A stretch of 64,000 nucleotides of DNA from Parahoeflea olei (lineage in GTDB: Bacteria; Pseudomonadota; Alphaproteobacteria; Rhizobiales; Rhizobiaceae), in assembly GCF_001703635.1 (NCBI RefSeq), contig NZ_LQZT01000034.1, forward strand, positions 284,753 through 348,752, read 5' to 3'. This document shows, in pieces, positions 21,162-31,287 of the stretch. Numbering within the stretch: position 1 is the stretch's first letter; every line of letters begins with the position of its first letter. Made by a program: the position numbers and the translations under genes. A model generated the notes under the pieces. That model was not told the origin of the DNA. It saw only the letters and a program-made list of their open reading frames with translations, and did no database searches.

Positions 21162-21546
21162 TGAAATCCCCTGACGTTTGATCCGAGGCCCGGCGCCGGA
21201 ACGGCGCAGCCAAAGACTCAAGCGTCAATTGTGAGGACCCGGCGCTCAATGTCCAGAGCGGCGCGTGGAAAACGAACATGGTGCACAGCCAAGCCGGTAC
21301 GGCCCGGCCCGGCCATCCGTGCGTGGCCGGATTGATGCCGCGGCGGAAGCCGCCGCAAGGTCAAAGGCAGTCCCCGGCAAGGGCACCCCCCTCACCCGGC
21401 AGCGGCGGGACGGGCCGCATGCCCCGCCCGGACGGGGAGCCGGACGGCGGGCCCGGCGCCGAACAGAAGCGGCGGGTTTGAGCGGCCGCCGGGCCCGGGG
21501 TCAGATGGACCAAGACCGCCGGCGGCGAAGGCCGGCGCGTCAGAAC
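21162..21546. other. Intergenic region upstream of dnaE
   Basis: 385 very GC-rich bases between the start of dnaE and the end of the 28-residue peptide gene. Short frames here (for example 21278-21481) are arginine/proline-rich and look like composition artefacts. A hairpin CGCCGGC/GCCGGCG at 21517-21537 lies just after the stop of the small gene and may end its transcript, though it lacks a T-run. Confidence 0.55.
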
Positions 21547-21633
21547 TCAGAAGGCAATGGCAAGAACGGCGAAGCTCGCCACGAACAGCGACATCGAGAC
21601 AAAAGCGGCAAGGTCACGGGCAAATGCAGTCAT
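21547..21633 (-). CDS. SOS-controlled 28-residue single-span membrane peptide (SidA-like candidate)
   Basis: A tiny open reading frame, ATG at 21633-21631 and TGA at 21549-21547, encoding 28 residues: a short N-terminus MTAFARD followed by a continuous hydrophobic stretch ending VLAIAF. One inner-membrane helix is the only structure it can form. GAGGAG lies 6 bases before the ATG. A LexA box is centred 43 bases upstream with a CTTGACA -35 element beside it. In Caulobacter, SidA is a LexA-repressed 29-residue membrane peptide that blocks division through FtsW/FtsN; the match here is in size, topology and control, not in verified sequence. The gene sits between dnaE and hupB. Confidence 0.75.
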   Translation of the reverse strand: MTAFARDLAAFVSMSLFVASFAVLAIAF

Positions 21634-21668
21634 GATCAGCTCCTCAATTCACTTTGTGTATCCTTTGT

Positions 21669-21693
21669 GTTCTATTTTTGTTCTCTTGTCAAG
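21669..21693 (-). promoter_or_regulatory. LexA box and -35 element of the 28-residue peptide gene
   Basis: On the minus strand GAAC-N7-GAAC spans 21683-21669, a perfect alphaproteobacterial LexA site. CTTGACA at 21693-21687 is a strong -35 element directly upstream. The box therefore covers the spacer and the start of the -10 region, where bound LexA would block RNA polymerase. The -10 itself is poorly conserved. Confidence 0.8.
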
Positions 21694-21852
21694 CAAAATC
21701 CGTCGATTTTTGCCTCACGCACCGCCGGCCCGTTTTCGCCCTGTAAGATGCGGCCTACAGCACTCGATCCAGATCATCCTGCGCAGGCGATTGCGACGGA
21801 TGGCGGACGGGGTCCAAGCCCGTCTCTCCCCGCCGGCCGGAAGCCGAACGCG

Positions 21853-21879
21853 AAAAACCCGGGTGCAGGCACCCGGGTT
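21853..21879 (-). terminator. Rho-independent terminator after hupB
   Basis: AACCCGGGTGC (21856-21866) pairs with GCACCCGGGTT (21869-21879). On the minus strand the stem is followed by T5, 30 bases past the hupB stop. Confidence 0.85.
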
Positions 21880-21909
21880 CCCCAATGTCCAAGTCTGGCG
21901 ACTGCAAGC

Positions 21910-22182
21910 TTAGTTGCAGGCGTCCTTCAGGCCCTTGCCGGCCGAGAACTTCGGCACGTTGCGGGCCGGGATGTCGACTTCGTTGCCGGTCTGCGGATTG
22001 CGGCCCTTGGAGGCTTCGCGGCGCGACACGGTGAAATTGCCAAACCCGATCAGGCGAACGTCGCCGCCGTTTTTCAGCTCGTTCGTGATGGTTTCAAAAA
22101 CCGCCTCGACAGCCGAAGTCGCGTCCCCCTTGCTCATGCCCGATTTCTCGGCCACAGCGGCCACGAGTTCATTTTTGTTCAT
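21910..22182 (-). CDS. hupB: DNA-binding protein HU
   Basis: A 90-residue histone-like nucleoid protein. It begins MNKNELVAAVAEKSGMSKGD, contains the dimer helix and the DNA-binding beta arm with GRNPQTGNEVDIPARNVPKF, and ends in GKGLKDACN. The ATG at 22182 has GGGACGG upstream; a frame open to 22242 is ignored because family members start at MNKNEL. It has its own promoter (22232-22260) and terminator, so it is probably monocistronic. lon lies upstream on the same strand, the usual neighbour of HU. Confidence 0.96.
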   Translation of the reverse strand: MNKNELVAAVAEKSGMSKGDATSAVEAVFETITNELKNGGDVRLIGFGNFTVSRREASKGRNPQTGNEVDIPARNVPKFSAGKGLKDACN

Positions 22183-22231
22183 TTCCGTCCCTTTCTTGGC
22201 GTTATGACGACTCAATTCGTTCGATGGCGTG

Positions 22232-22260
22232 ATCCTACGCATCTAAGGGTTCCGTGCAAG
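22232..22260 (-). promoter_or_regulatory. Probable hupB promoter
   Basis: On the minus strand CTTGCA (22260-22255), 17-base spacer, TAGGAT (22237-22232), about 50 bases before the HU ATG. Upstream, an inverted repeat GTCCCA-TTT-TGGGAC at 22308-22322 could be an operator. Confidence 0.6.
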
Positions 22261-22373
22261 AAAACTCCCCTGCGATGGTCGCTTTTTGCCCTGTTTTCAC
22301 AGGTTCAGTCCCATTTTGGGACCATTTGAGCGATCATGCGGCATGCGCATGGATCTTTGGCCGGTCTATACCC

Positions 22374-22408
22374 GCAGCGCCGCGCGTCCTGGGGACGCGC
22401 GGCGCTGC
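22374..22408 (-). terminator. Strong hairpin downstream of lon
   Basis: GCAGCGCCGCGCGTCC (22374-22389) pairs perfectly with the 16 bases at 22393-22408 across a 3-base loop, 65 bases past the lon stop. There is no T-run, so it may protect the mRNA end or act with Rho rather than as a classic terminator. Confidence 0.5.
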
Positions 22409-22472
22409 AATTTCGCTTCAACATGGCTGAAAGCCGCCCGATTCGCAGGCCGCCCGCCGGTCTGTCGCCGCC

Positions 22473-24905
<2,433 letters not shown>

Positions 24906-25336
24906 TTCATTTCCTTTCCTGGCCACAAGAGGCCGCTTGGCAACGCAGGGCGCGGCCCCGGCTTATCCAGCAACCACCATTTGCGTCCATTCAGGGCAAG
25001 CGCCCCGTGCAGTCTACTTGGAGAACCCGCGGCCCGGTTTCAAGACGGGCGATGCCGCAAATGCTCCAACCTCGAATCGCAAGAATATTAGAGAATCAAA
25101 GTGGCGGGAAGCTGGAGCCGCGCAAAAGCGCCTTCGGCAGCGGCTTTCCCCGGGAGATGTTTAACCGCAAATGCGCGCGCGATCCATCCGGGCTTGGCCG
25201 CCGGCCGCTCCGGCCTGCCCCGCTGCACTCACGCCCGGCCGGCTGTCCCGCGCGCGAGTGAACGCTGCGTCAACGGGCGCGCGCGCCCCACGCGGAAGCG
25301 CCTACCGGACCGCTCCGGCATGCCGGAGCCGCACGC
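24906..25336. other. Intergenic region upstream of lon
   Basis: 431 bases without a supported gene. On the minus strand CTTGAAA at 25044-25038 matches the -35 of RpoH-type promoters, fitting lon; the -10 is unclear. An 18-bp perfect palindrome, GCTCCGGCATGCCGGAGC at 25312-25329, lies 8 bases past the stop of the next gene and probably forms its transcript-end hairpin. Confidence 0.5.
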
Positions 25337-26797
25337 TTACGGGCACGCCTGCGGTTTCGTCCCCTTCAGGAAATCGCCATAGCCGCGCGAGACGACCAGA
25401 GGCGCGCTCGCAAAGCGGAGCCCGGTGTCGAGCGCGCCGTTCAGCCGCGACAGCGTGCCTTCGGCTGCGGCCGCATCGACCTCGAAACACGCATAATTGC
25501 CGTTGCGCGGCGCAAAGCCGGCAAAGCGCACGCCCGGAGGCAGAATCCATCCGGCGGGCAGGACCGCATAGGGACCCGGCGGATTGCCGGTATCGCTGAC
25601 GACCGAGATCAGGCACGAGAATGTGCCGCCCGGGACCACCACCGGCGGACAGATCGCCCTCGCCCACTTGACCCGCTCGGTTTCGATCTCCGCGAGCGGA
25701 TGCAGATAGGCGCTCGCAAAGGCCTGCTTGATAGTCTTGACGGTGGTTGCCGGCCCCGTCGCGTTCGAAATCACGCGCTCCTCGACCTGCGAAACAACGG
25801 CATTGACCTGAAATCCGCGCGGAAACGCCCGCTCCGTACCGGGCGGCAGGAATTTTGGCGTCAGTTCGATGGTGCAGCCGGGTTGCCCCACCACATCATA
25901 GTGACTGGTACTGTACTGCCACTCCACCTCGAAGGCGCCGGACTGGCAGTCCAGACGCTCGCCCCCGCGGTTGAGCGGCACCGCCCGGATGCGGCAGGCA
26001 TTGAGGCTGCACTGGTCGGTGACGGCCTCGGCCATGGCCATCTCGTCCCTAAGGACGCCGCCCGCCGCTTCGACCACCTTGACGCGGATCGCCGCCCGCC
26101 CGTCCCTCCCCAGATAGGGCGGCCGCAGCAGGTCCGTCTCACCATCGACGCGCCGGTCGAGATCCTGTGCGAGCACCGATTCGCCGACGAAAACCTGGCC
26201 TTCGCCCGGTGCCCGGCCGTGAAGGCACAGGAATGCGGACGCATCGGCGCGGCTCGGCCGCACGGCCCGGCGGTGATGACCGTCGTAAAAGTGTGTCCCG
26301 TTCGACAGGAAGTAGCGCCGCTCGCAGCCGAGCCCCGCCGAAACCGGTGTATCCGCCCTTGGGCCAGCAATTTCCGAGGGCAACAGGCCGCGGAAGCCAT
26401 GGGACGACAGCGTCACGCCGTTGAGCGCGTGCGGACGCGCCTTGTCGATGGTGGAGCCGACGGAGCGGGCGATGTTGTTTTCGAGCGTCCAGCGGATCGG
26501 GACCGGCAGCCCTTCCGCGGTTTGGGCGAACACCGGAACCAGAACCGTTTCCCCGACCTCGAGCACGATGTCGTCGGTCTCCGCGAAGATGACCGGCGCA
26601 ATGCCGCGCGGGCGCTCGTCGGCCTCGGCGAATTCCCGATGGAAATCGGAGCTACCGCCTTCGGCGAGGAAAAAGCCGGGAAAGAAGAAGGTGTCCGCCT
26701 GCGCCTCGAGCGGCGCGCCCCAGAGCGCCAGCACCGCCATCAGATGCGCAAGCAGGTGCCGCGCCCGGCCGAGCTGCAATGTCTGTGTCCGCGCCAT
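25337..26797 (-). CDS. Secreted hypothetical protein, partner of the HExxH lipoprotein
   Basis: 486 residues with an N-terminal signal peptide (hydrophobic LLAHLMAVLALWGAPLEA, cut near AQA). The mature part starts DTFFFPGFFLAEGG and contains roughly nine cysteines (CERRYF, FLCLH, QCSLNACR, DCQSG, GCTIEL, ICPP, FSCL, YACFE, QACP), so disulfides in the periplasm or outside the cell are likely. No domain is recognised; the TVLVPVFAQ stretch near residue 85 resembles a beta-sandwich strand pattern. It starts one base after the stop of the upstream lipoprotein gene, so the two are one transcription and probably translation unit. Function unknown. Confidence 0.75.
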   Translation of the reverse strand: MARTQTLQLGRARHLLAHLMAVLALWGAPLEAQADTFFFPGFFLAEGGSSDFHREFAEADERPRGIAPVIFAETDDIVLEVGETVLVPVFAQTAEGLPVPIRWTLENNIARSVGSTIDKARPHALNGVTLSSHGFRGLLPSEIAGPRADTPVSAGLGCERRYFLSNGTHFYDGHHRRAVRPSRADASAFLCLHGRAPGEGQVFVGESVLAQDLDRRVDGETDLLRPPYLGRDGRAAIRVKVVEAAGGVLRDEMAMAEAVTDQCSLNACRIRAVPLNRGGERLDCQSGAFEVEWQYSTSHYDVVGQPGCTIELTPKFLPPGTERAFPRGFQVNAVVSQVEERVISNATGPATTVKTIKQAFASAYLHPLAEIETERVKWARAICPPVVVPGGTFSCLISVVSDTGNPPGPYAVLPAGWILPPGVRFAGFAPRNGNYACFEVDAAAAEGTLSRLNGALDTGLRFASAPLVVSRGYGDFLKGTKPQACP

Positions 26798-26798
26798 G

Positions 26799-27509
26799 TC
26801 AGGACGCCGCCTTTGTCAATGTCCTGCGGATATCGGAGAGGTCGAACTCGGTCTCGAGCAGGTCCCGCAACTGCTTGAGCCGCGCCCTGTCCCGGTCGCC
26901 CAGCACCGGCTCCTGAAAGGCCAGGAACACATAATCCTGCATCATTCTGCCCTGCTGCTCGAAACGGTAGTCCAGAAACGGTTTGCCCGGCTTGATCGCA
27001 TAGGCATAGGGATCCTTGTACTGGAGGTGTTCGCGGGCCACGGCGGGCAAGGAATAGCCGGTGCGGGCGCGGTTCTGGTGCTGCCAGACATGCACGAGTT
27101 CATGCGCGAGAAGGCTCAGATCGCTGAGATTGACCACCTCCGGAAAGCCGCGCGCGAAGTCGGCTGCATATTGGTTCTTCCGGTAGAACACGTTGTTGCC
27201 GAGCGTGACGGCTTCCGACCGCTGCCCCAGCGCCTCAGCCGAGCGGCTGATGAAAGCCTCGCGGCTCATGCCCCGCATCTGCGCGGTGGCGCCGGCGGCC
27301 AGTTCGGCATCGAGTTCGCGGGCCAGCTTCTTTTCGAGCCGCTCCGGGGCGAAGGGGGAATGCAGCCGGACCGCGCCGTAGCGGATCTGGTCGCTGTACA
27401 GGTTGGAGAGAAAGAGTGTTTCGTTGCCGCTCAGCGTGCGGCAGCCGGACACGCCGCTGACAAGCACCGCAAGCAGCAGCCCATACCGGATCGCCGGAAA
27501 AATCCCCAT
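26799..27509 (-). CDS. Lipoprotein with HExxH zinc-peptidase-like motif
   Basis: 236 residues. A lipobox (VSGVSGC) after a short hydrophobic segment predicts lipid attachment, placing the protein on a periplasmic membrane face. The mature part contains HELVHVWQHQ, a zinc-binding HExxH motif with the VWQHQ continuation seen in eCIS-core/DUF4157-like domains, where it is often not proven to be proteolytic. ATG 27509 is used (GGGGGG eight bases upstream); a TTG at 27515 would add two residues. Together with the secreted protein encoded one base downstream it forms a small operon between clpX and lon. Family placement is tentative. Confidence 0.75.
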   Translation of the reverse strand: MGIFPAIRYGLLLAVLVSGVSGCRTLSGNETLFLSNLYSDQIRYGAVRLHSPFAPERLEKKLARELDAELAAGATAQMRGMSREAFISRSAEALGQRSEAVTLGNNVFYRKNQYAADFARGFPEVVNLSDLSLLAHELVHVWQHQNRARTGYSLPAVAREHLQYKDPYAYAIKPGKPFLDYRFEQQGRMMQDYVFLAFQEPVLGDRDRARLKQLRDLLETEFDLSDIRRTLTKAAS

Positions 27510-27838
27510 GCCCAAGCCCCCCTGCCTCGGTCACCCTGCGGGAGACGTTGCGCCCCGCGCACCTCCATGCGCGAGCGTGCCTCCGCCCGATGCGCACAAG
27601 CCTAGGATGCAGGGGGCTGGAAATCAAGCGTGGGGGGAGAGCGGCATGGATGCAGGCCACCCTTGCCGCGCCGCCTGTTCGCGCTGGCTGGACCGGATGC
27701 GGGCGCCGATACAGGCCCGACCGGGCCGCCTTTCACCTGCTGCAAACGCAAATCGCGGCCGCCGGGTGAACCCCAGGCGGCCGCGATGATGCGGTAGCGG
27801 ATGCGACGGGGCCCGTGTCAGCCCCCGTCGGCGGGGTC
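27510..27838. other. Intergenic region between the HExxH lipoprotein gene and clpX
   Basis: 329 bases. It should hold the promoter of the lipoprotein operon (minus strand), though I see no good consensus. The clpX terminator hairpin lies at 27752-27787. Short open frames here are arginine/proline-rich and unsupported. Confidence 0.5.
27752..27787 (-). terminator. Probable clpX terminator hairpin
   Basis: ATCGCGGCCGCC (27752-27763) pairs perfectly with GGCGGCCGCGAT (27776-27787) across a 12-base loop, 52 bases after the clpX stop. The following T-run is only three bases. Confidence 0.6.
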
Positions 27839-29119
27839 TCAGGCCGAAGCCGAGCCCTTGGCCTCGTCGTCGCGCTCGGCGTAGATGTAGAGCGGACGGG
27901 CGTTGCCGATGACGACGTCGTCGGAGATCACCACCTCGCGCACGCCTTCGAGCTGCGGCAGTTCGAACATGGTGTCGAGCAGGATCTTCTCCATGATCGA
28001 GCGCAGGCCGCGCGCGCCGGTCTTGCGGATGATGCCGCGCTTGGCGATCTCGTGCAGCGCGCTTTCGTGGAAGGTGAGTTCCACGTCCTCCATCTCGAAC
28101 AGGCGCTGGTACTGCTTGACGAGCGCGTTCTTGGGTTCGGTCAGGATCTGGATCAGCGCCGCCTCGTCGAGGTCCTCGAGCGTGGCGAGCACCGGCAGAC
28201 GGCCGATGAATTCCGGGATCAGGCCGAACTTGACCAGATCTTCCGGCTCGAGATCACGCAGCACTTCGCCGACGCGGCGTTCATCCTGGGCGCGGACATT
28301 GGCGCCGAAGCCGATCGAGGTCTTCTCGCCGCGCGCGGAGATGATCTTGTCGAGGCCCGCAAAGGCACCGCCACACACGAACAGGATGTTGGTGGTGTCG
28401 ACCTGCAGGAATTCCTGCTGCGGGTGCTTGCGGCCGCCCTGCGGCGGAACCGAAGCGACCGTGCCTTCCATGATCTTGAGCAGCGCCTGCTGCACGCCCT
28501 CGCCCGACACGTCGCGGGTGATCGACGGATTGTCCGACTTGCGGCTGATCTTGTCGACCTCGTCGATATAGACGATGCCGCGCTGGGCGCGCTCGACATT
28601 GTAGTCGGCGGCCTGCAAGAGCTTGAGGATGATGTTTTCCACATCCTCGCCCACGTAACCGGCTTCGGTCAGCGTGGTGGCGTCGGCCATGGTGAAGGGC
28701 ACGTCGATGATGCGCGCCAGCGTCTGGGCCAGATAGGTCTTGCCGCAGCCGGTGGGGCCGACGAGCAGGATGTTCGACTTGGCCAGTTCCACCTCGCCGG
28801 ACTTCGACGAGTGGTTCAGACGCTTGTAATGGTTGTGGACGGCCACCGAGAGGATCTTCTTGGCCTGCTGCTGGCCGATCACATACTCGTCGAGCGTCGC
28901 GATGATTTCCTGCGGGGTCGGAACACCGTCGCGCGACTTCACCATCGAGGATTTGTTTTCCTCGCGGATGATGTCCATGCACAGCTCCACGCATTCATCG
29001 CAGATGAAGACGGTGGGGCCGGCAATGAGTTTGCGCACTTCATGCTGGCTCTTGCCGCAGAAAGAGCAATAAAGGGTGTTCTTGGAATCGCCGCCGTTGC
29101 TGCCGCTGACCTTGCTCAT
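27839..29119 (-). CDS. clpX: ATP-dependent Clp protease ATPase subunit ClpX
   Basis: Hexameric unfoldase that feeds substrates to ClpP; in Alphaproteobacteria it drives cell-cycle proteolysis such as CtrA removal. The 426 residues have the N-terminal zinc-binding domain (CSFCGKSQ, later CDECVELC), Walker [16 protein letters not shown] near residue 120, Walker [11 protein letters not shown], the IGF-type ClpP contact region ([13 protein letters not shown], here [10 protein letters not shown]), and the sensor-2 region ([11 protein letters not shown]). GGAAGGAAAGTGAA precedes the ATG. clpP is upstream on the same strand with 316 bases between, so clpX probably also has a promoter of its own. Confidence 0.97.
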   Translation of the reverse strand: MSKVSGSNGGDSKNTLYCSFCGKSQHEVRKLIAGPTVFICDECVELCMDIIREENKSSMVKSRDGVPTPQEIIATLDEYVIGQQQAKKILSVAVHNHYKRLNHSSKSGEVELAKSNILLVGPTGCGKTYLAQTLARIIDVPFTMADATTLTEAGYVGEDVENIILKLLQAADYNVERAQRGIVYIDEVDKISRKSDNPSITRDVSGEGVQQALLKIMEGTVASVPPQGGRKHPQQEFLQVDTTNILFVCGGAFAGLDKIISARGEKTSIGFGANVRAQDERRVGEVLRDLEPEDLVKFGLIPEFIGRLPVLATLEDLDEAALIQILTEPKNALVKQYQRLFEMEDVELTFHESALHEIAKRGIIRKTGARGLRSIMEKILLDTMFELPQLEGVREVVISDDVVIGNARPLYIYAERDDEAKGSASA

Positions 29120-29435
29120 TTCACTTTCCTTCCCGCAATCCCGGCTTGAAAGCCCGGATGTTTGGCGCCCGCCACCTTACAACGCCGCAGCGCCAAGGCA
29201 TACAGGCAATCTCGGGGTACATCACCGGCCTTCAGGTAACCATTCCCGATGCCGGTGGCAACGAATCCCCGCCCAATCTGACGATGCTACGTCAGAGAAA
29301 TTGAACATAGACTTAACACTCATATTAGCGTTCTGAGGGGCACGCGCCACCCCGTTCACACGAAAACGTGTTGCGATGAAGGCGCATCGGCCGCGAAAAT
29401 CATGTCCTTTTGCAGCCCTGTGCGCCACCGCCGTG
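29120..29435. other. Intergenic region between clpP and clpX
   Basis: 316 bases separating clpP (upstream) from clpX (downstream), both on the minus strand. No gene, RNA or strong hairpin is visible. The centre (29280-29330) is AT-rich, with sequences that could serve as a promoter for clpX, but I cannot name a clear pair of boxes. Confidence 0.5.
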
Positions 29436-30062
29436 CTAGTCCGCGGATTCGATGTATTCGCGCTTGTCGATGACCTTGTCGATGAGACCGAAATCGAGCG
29501 CCTCTTCGGCCGTCATGAAATGATCGCGATCGAGGGTCTTTTCGACGGTCTGATAGTCCTGGCCCGTGTGCTTGACATAGACGTCGTTCAGGCGCCGCTT
29601 CATCTTGATGATGTCCTGGGCGTGGCGCTCGATGTCGGAGGCCTGGCCCTGGAACCCGCCCGAAGGCTGGTGCACCATCACGCGGGCGTTGGGCGTGGCA
29701 AAGCGCATGCCCTTTTCACCGGCGCACAGCAGCAGCGACCCCATCGAGGCGGCCTGGCCGACGCAGAGCGTCGAGACGGCCGGCCTGATGAACTGCATCG
29801 TGTCGTAGATCGCCATGCCGGCGGTGACCACGCCACCCGGCGAATTGATGTAGAGCGCGATTTCCTTCTTCGGGTTCTCGGCTTCGAGGAACAAAAGCTG
29901 GGCGCAGACCAGCGTCGCCATGTGATCTTCCACCGGTCCGGTGATGAAGATGATGCGTTCCTTGAGCAGCCGGGAAAAGATGTCGTAGGACCGTTCGCCT
30001 CGGTTCGTCTGTTCAACGACCATGGGCACCAGCGCCATGGCGGTATCGACTGGATTTTTCAT
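29436..30062 (-). CDS. clpP: ATP-dependent Clp protease proteolytic subunit ClpP
   Basis: Tetradecameric serine protease that works with ClpX and ClpA. The 208 residues show the whole active site: Ser106 in [11 protein letters not shown], His131 in VMVHQPSGG and an Asp in the [11 protein letters not shown] region. [19 protein letters not shown] is the conserved strand and turn before the serine. Length and N-terminus ([28 protein letters not shown]) match alphaproteobacterial ClpP1. An RpoH-type promoter candidate lies upstream (30131-30160). clpX follows after a gap on the same strand. Confidence 0.97.
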   Translation of the reverse strand: MKNPVDTAMALVPMVVEQTNRGERSYDIFSRLLKERIIFITGPVEDHMATLVCAQLLFLEAENPKKEIALYINSPGGVVTAGMAIYDTMQFIRPAVSTLCVGQAASMGSLLLCAGEKGMRFATPNARVMVHQPSGGFQGQASDIERHAQDIIKMKRRLNDVYVKHTGQDYQTVEKTLDRDHFMTAEEALDFGLIDKVIDKREYIESAD

Positions 30063-30130
30063 TTCGCTTCCCTTGTCAAACGGCCCGGCAGACCCATGGC
30101 CCGCAGGGAATCAGTCTTCTTGAACCCACT

Positions 30131-30160
30131 ACATAGAGTGTGCCCCCCCGCCGCTTCAAG
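30131..30160 (-). promoter_or_regulatory. Candidate heat-shock (RpoH) promoter of clpP
   Basis: On the minus strand CTTGAA (30160-30155), a 17-base spacer, then TCTATGT (30137-30131). This matches the alphaproteobacterial RpoH pattern CTTGAA-N17-CYTATNT at all but one position, about 70 bases before the clpP ATG. Confidence 0.55.
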
Positions 30161-30332
30161 ACGCAAGGCATGAAACGGCTCGGGCTGTTGTTCACGAGCG
30201 GCGTTAAATTGAGGTTACGTCCGGCGCGATTGGCGCTCCCAAGCCTGCCTGGCGTCCTGATCTGGCGCGCCCGGCGCCCCGATCCGGCGCCGGAGCGGCG
30301 GTTGCGGACGCAACCTGCATCATGGCGGGCCA

Positions 30333-30371
30333 CCGCACCGGCGTGACGCAGGCCGCGCCACGCCGGTGCGG
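30333..30371. repeat. Long inverted repeat, 13-bp perfect arms
   Basis: CCGCACCGGCGTG at 30333-30345 pairs with CACGCCGGTGCGG at 30359-30371 across 13 bases. It is not followed by a T-run on either strand, so a terminator role is not supported. Confidence 0.65.
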
Positions 30372-30586
30372 CGCTGGGGCACGTCCCCAGTTTCGATGCA
30401 TTATGGTTAAGACGGCGCGGCTGTCCGCCCTGCTCCCGAGCCGCCTGCAACGGCCGGCTCGAAATGGGCGGATATTGCGTTGCGCGGGATAATTGGCTTT
30501 ACTTGAAGCTGCAAAAGGTGCGGCACACCTGTTCAACACGGCGCGGCGACGGATCATCCTCCGGCGTTTGTGCCCGGGAGCGAATT

Positions 30587-31180
30587 ATGACCGAGCATCC
30601 GTCCCCCTGCCGCGGCCTTCTCGCCGCCCTTCTCGTCCTCTCCGCCGCTTCGCCCGCGCTTGCCGGCGGCACCACGCTTGCCTGCTACCAGCAGGTTCAC
30701 CAGCCCGCCGTCTACCGCACCGTTCACGAACAGGTGGTCGTGCGTCCCGGCGGGGTGGTGCACGAGACCATCCCCGCACGCTATGGCGAGGTGGTCGAGC
30801 GCGTGCTGATCGAACCCGAACGGCTCGTCGCGCGACACATCCCCGCTGTGGTCAAGACCGTGCACCAGACGGTGATGGTGCGCCCGCAATCGATCGGCTG
30901 GGAATGGCGGCGCGTGCACGGCGTCAAAACGCTGTGCAAGGTGGTGCTGCCCGCCGAATACGCGACCGAGGCGCGCACCGTCGTGGTCCGCCCGGCGCAG
31001 ACCGTGCATGAACGGGTGCCCGCGCGCTACGCCCACCGCACCCGCACGGTCATCGTCGAGCCCGCCCGCATTGTCGCACGCGAGGTGCCGCCGGTGATCA
31101 AGACGGTGGCCCGCCAGGTCGAGATCCGCCCGGCCTCCTCGGGCTGGGTGCAGGTGTCGGGCGGCGCGCGCTGCAACTGA
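30587..31180 (+). CDS. Secreted protein with two tandem homologous domains
   Basis: 197 residues from the ATG at 30587 (GGGAGCGAATT upstream). A signal peptide (LLAALLVLSAASPALA) precedes a mature part made of two copies of one unit of about 75 residues. Both copies contain VVVRP, then VHE-[TR]-[IV]-PARY, then E-P-x-R-[LI]-V-A-R, then K-T-V, then RP-x-S-x-GW. The second copy begins around YATEARTVVVRP. Each repeat is rich in valine and arginine and probably forms beta-strands. A short cysteine pair (LACYQ; TLCKV; ARCN) suggests a disulfide. Location periplasmic or outer surface. No known family; function unknown. Confidence 0.75.
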   Translation: MTEHPSPCRGLLAALLVLSAASPALAGGTTLACYQQVHQPAVYRTVHEQVVVRPGGVVHETIPARYGEVVERVLIEPERLVARHIPAVVKTVHQTVMVRPQSIGWEWRRVHGVKTLCKVVLPAEYATEARTVVVRPAQTVHERVPARYAHRTRTVIVEPARIVAREVPPVIKTVARQVEIRPASSGWVQVSGGARCN

Positions 31181-31287
31181 GCCGGGTTTGCGACCGGCAC
31201 GGCTGGCCAAGCCCCGCGCCGGACAGGCGTGCCTGAACCGCAGGATTTCGGATTTCCACGCCGCGGGATCCGCGCTAAGCCTCGGTC

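Larger units (their letters stand above)
30063..30586. other. Divergent intergenic region between clpP and the duplicated-domain secreted gene
   Basis: 524 bases holding the clpP promoter candidate on the left and, around 30333-30371, a long inverted repeat. The right part contains the ribosome site of the following gene. No supported gene or RNA is seen. Confidence 0.55.

Noticed and set aside
21278..21481. Short frame upstream of dnaE
   Set aside because: Composition is arginine/proline/glycine only, typical of chance frames in GC-rich DNA.
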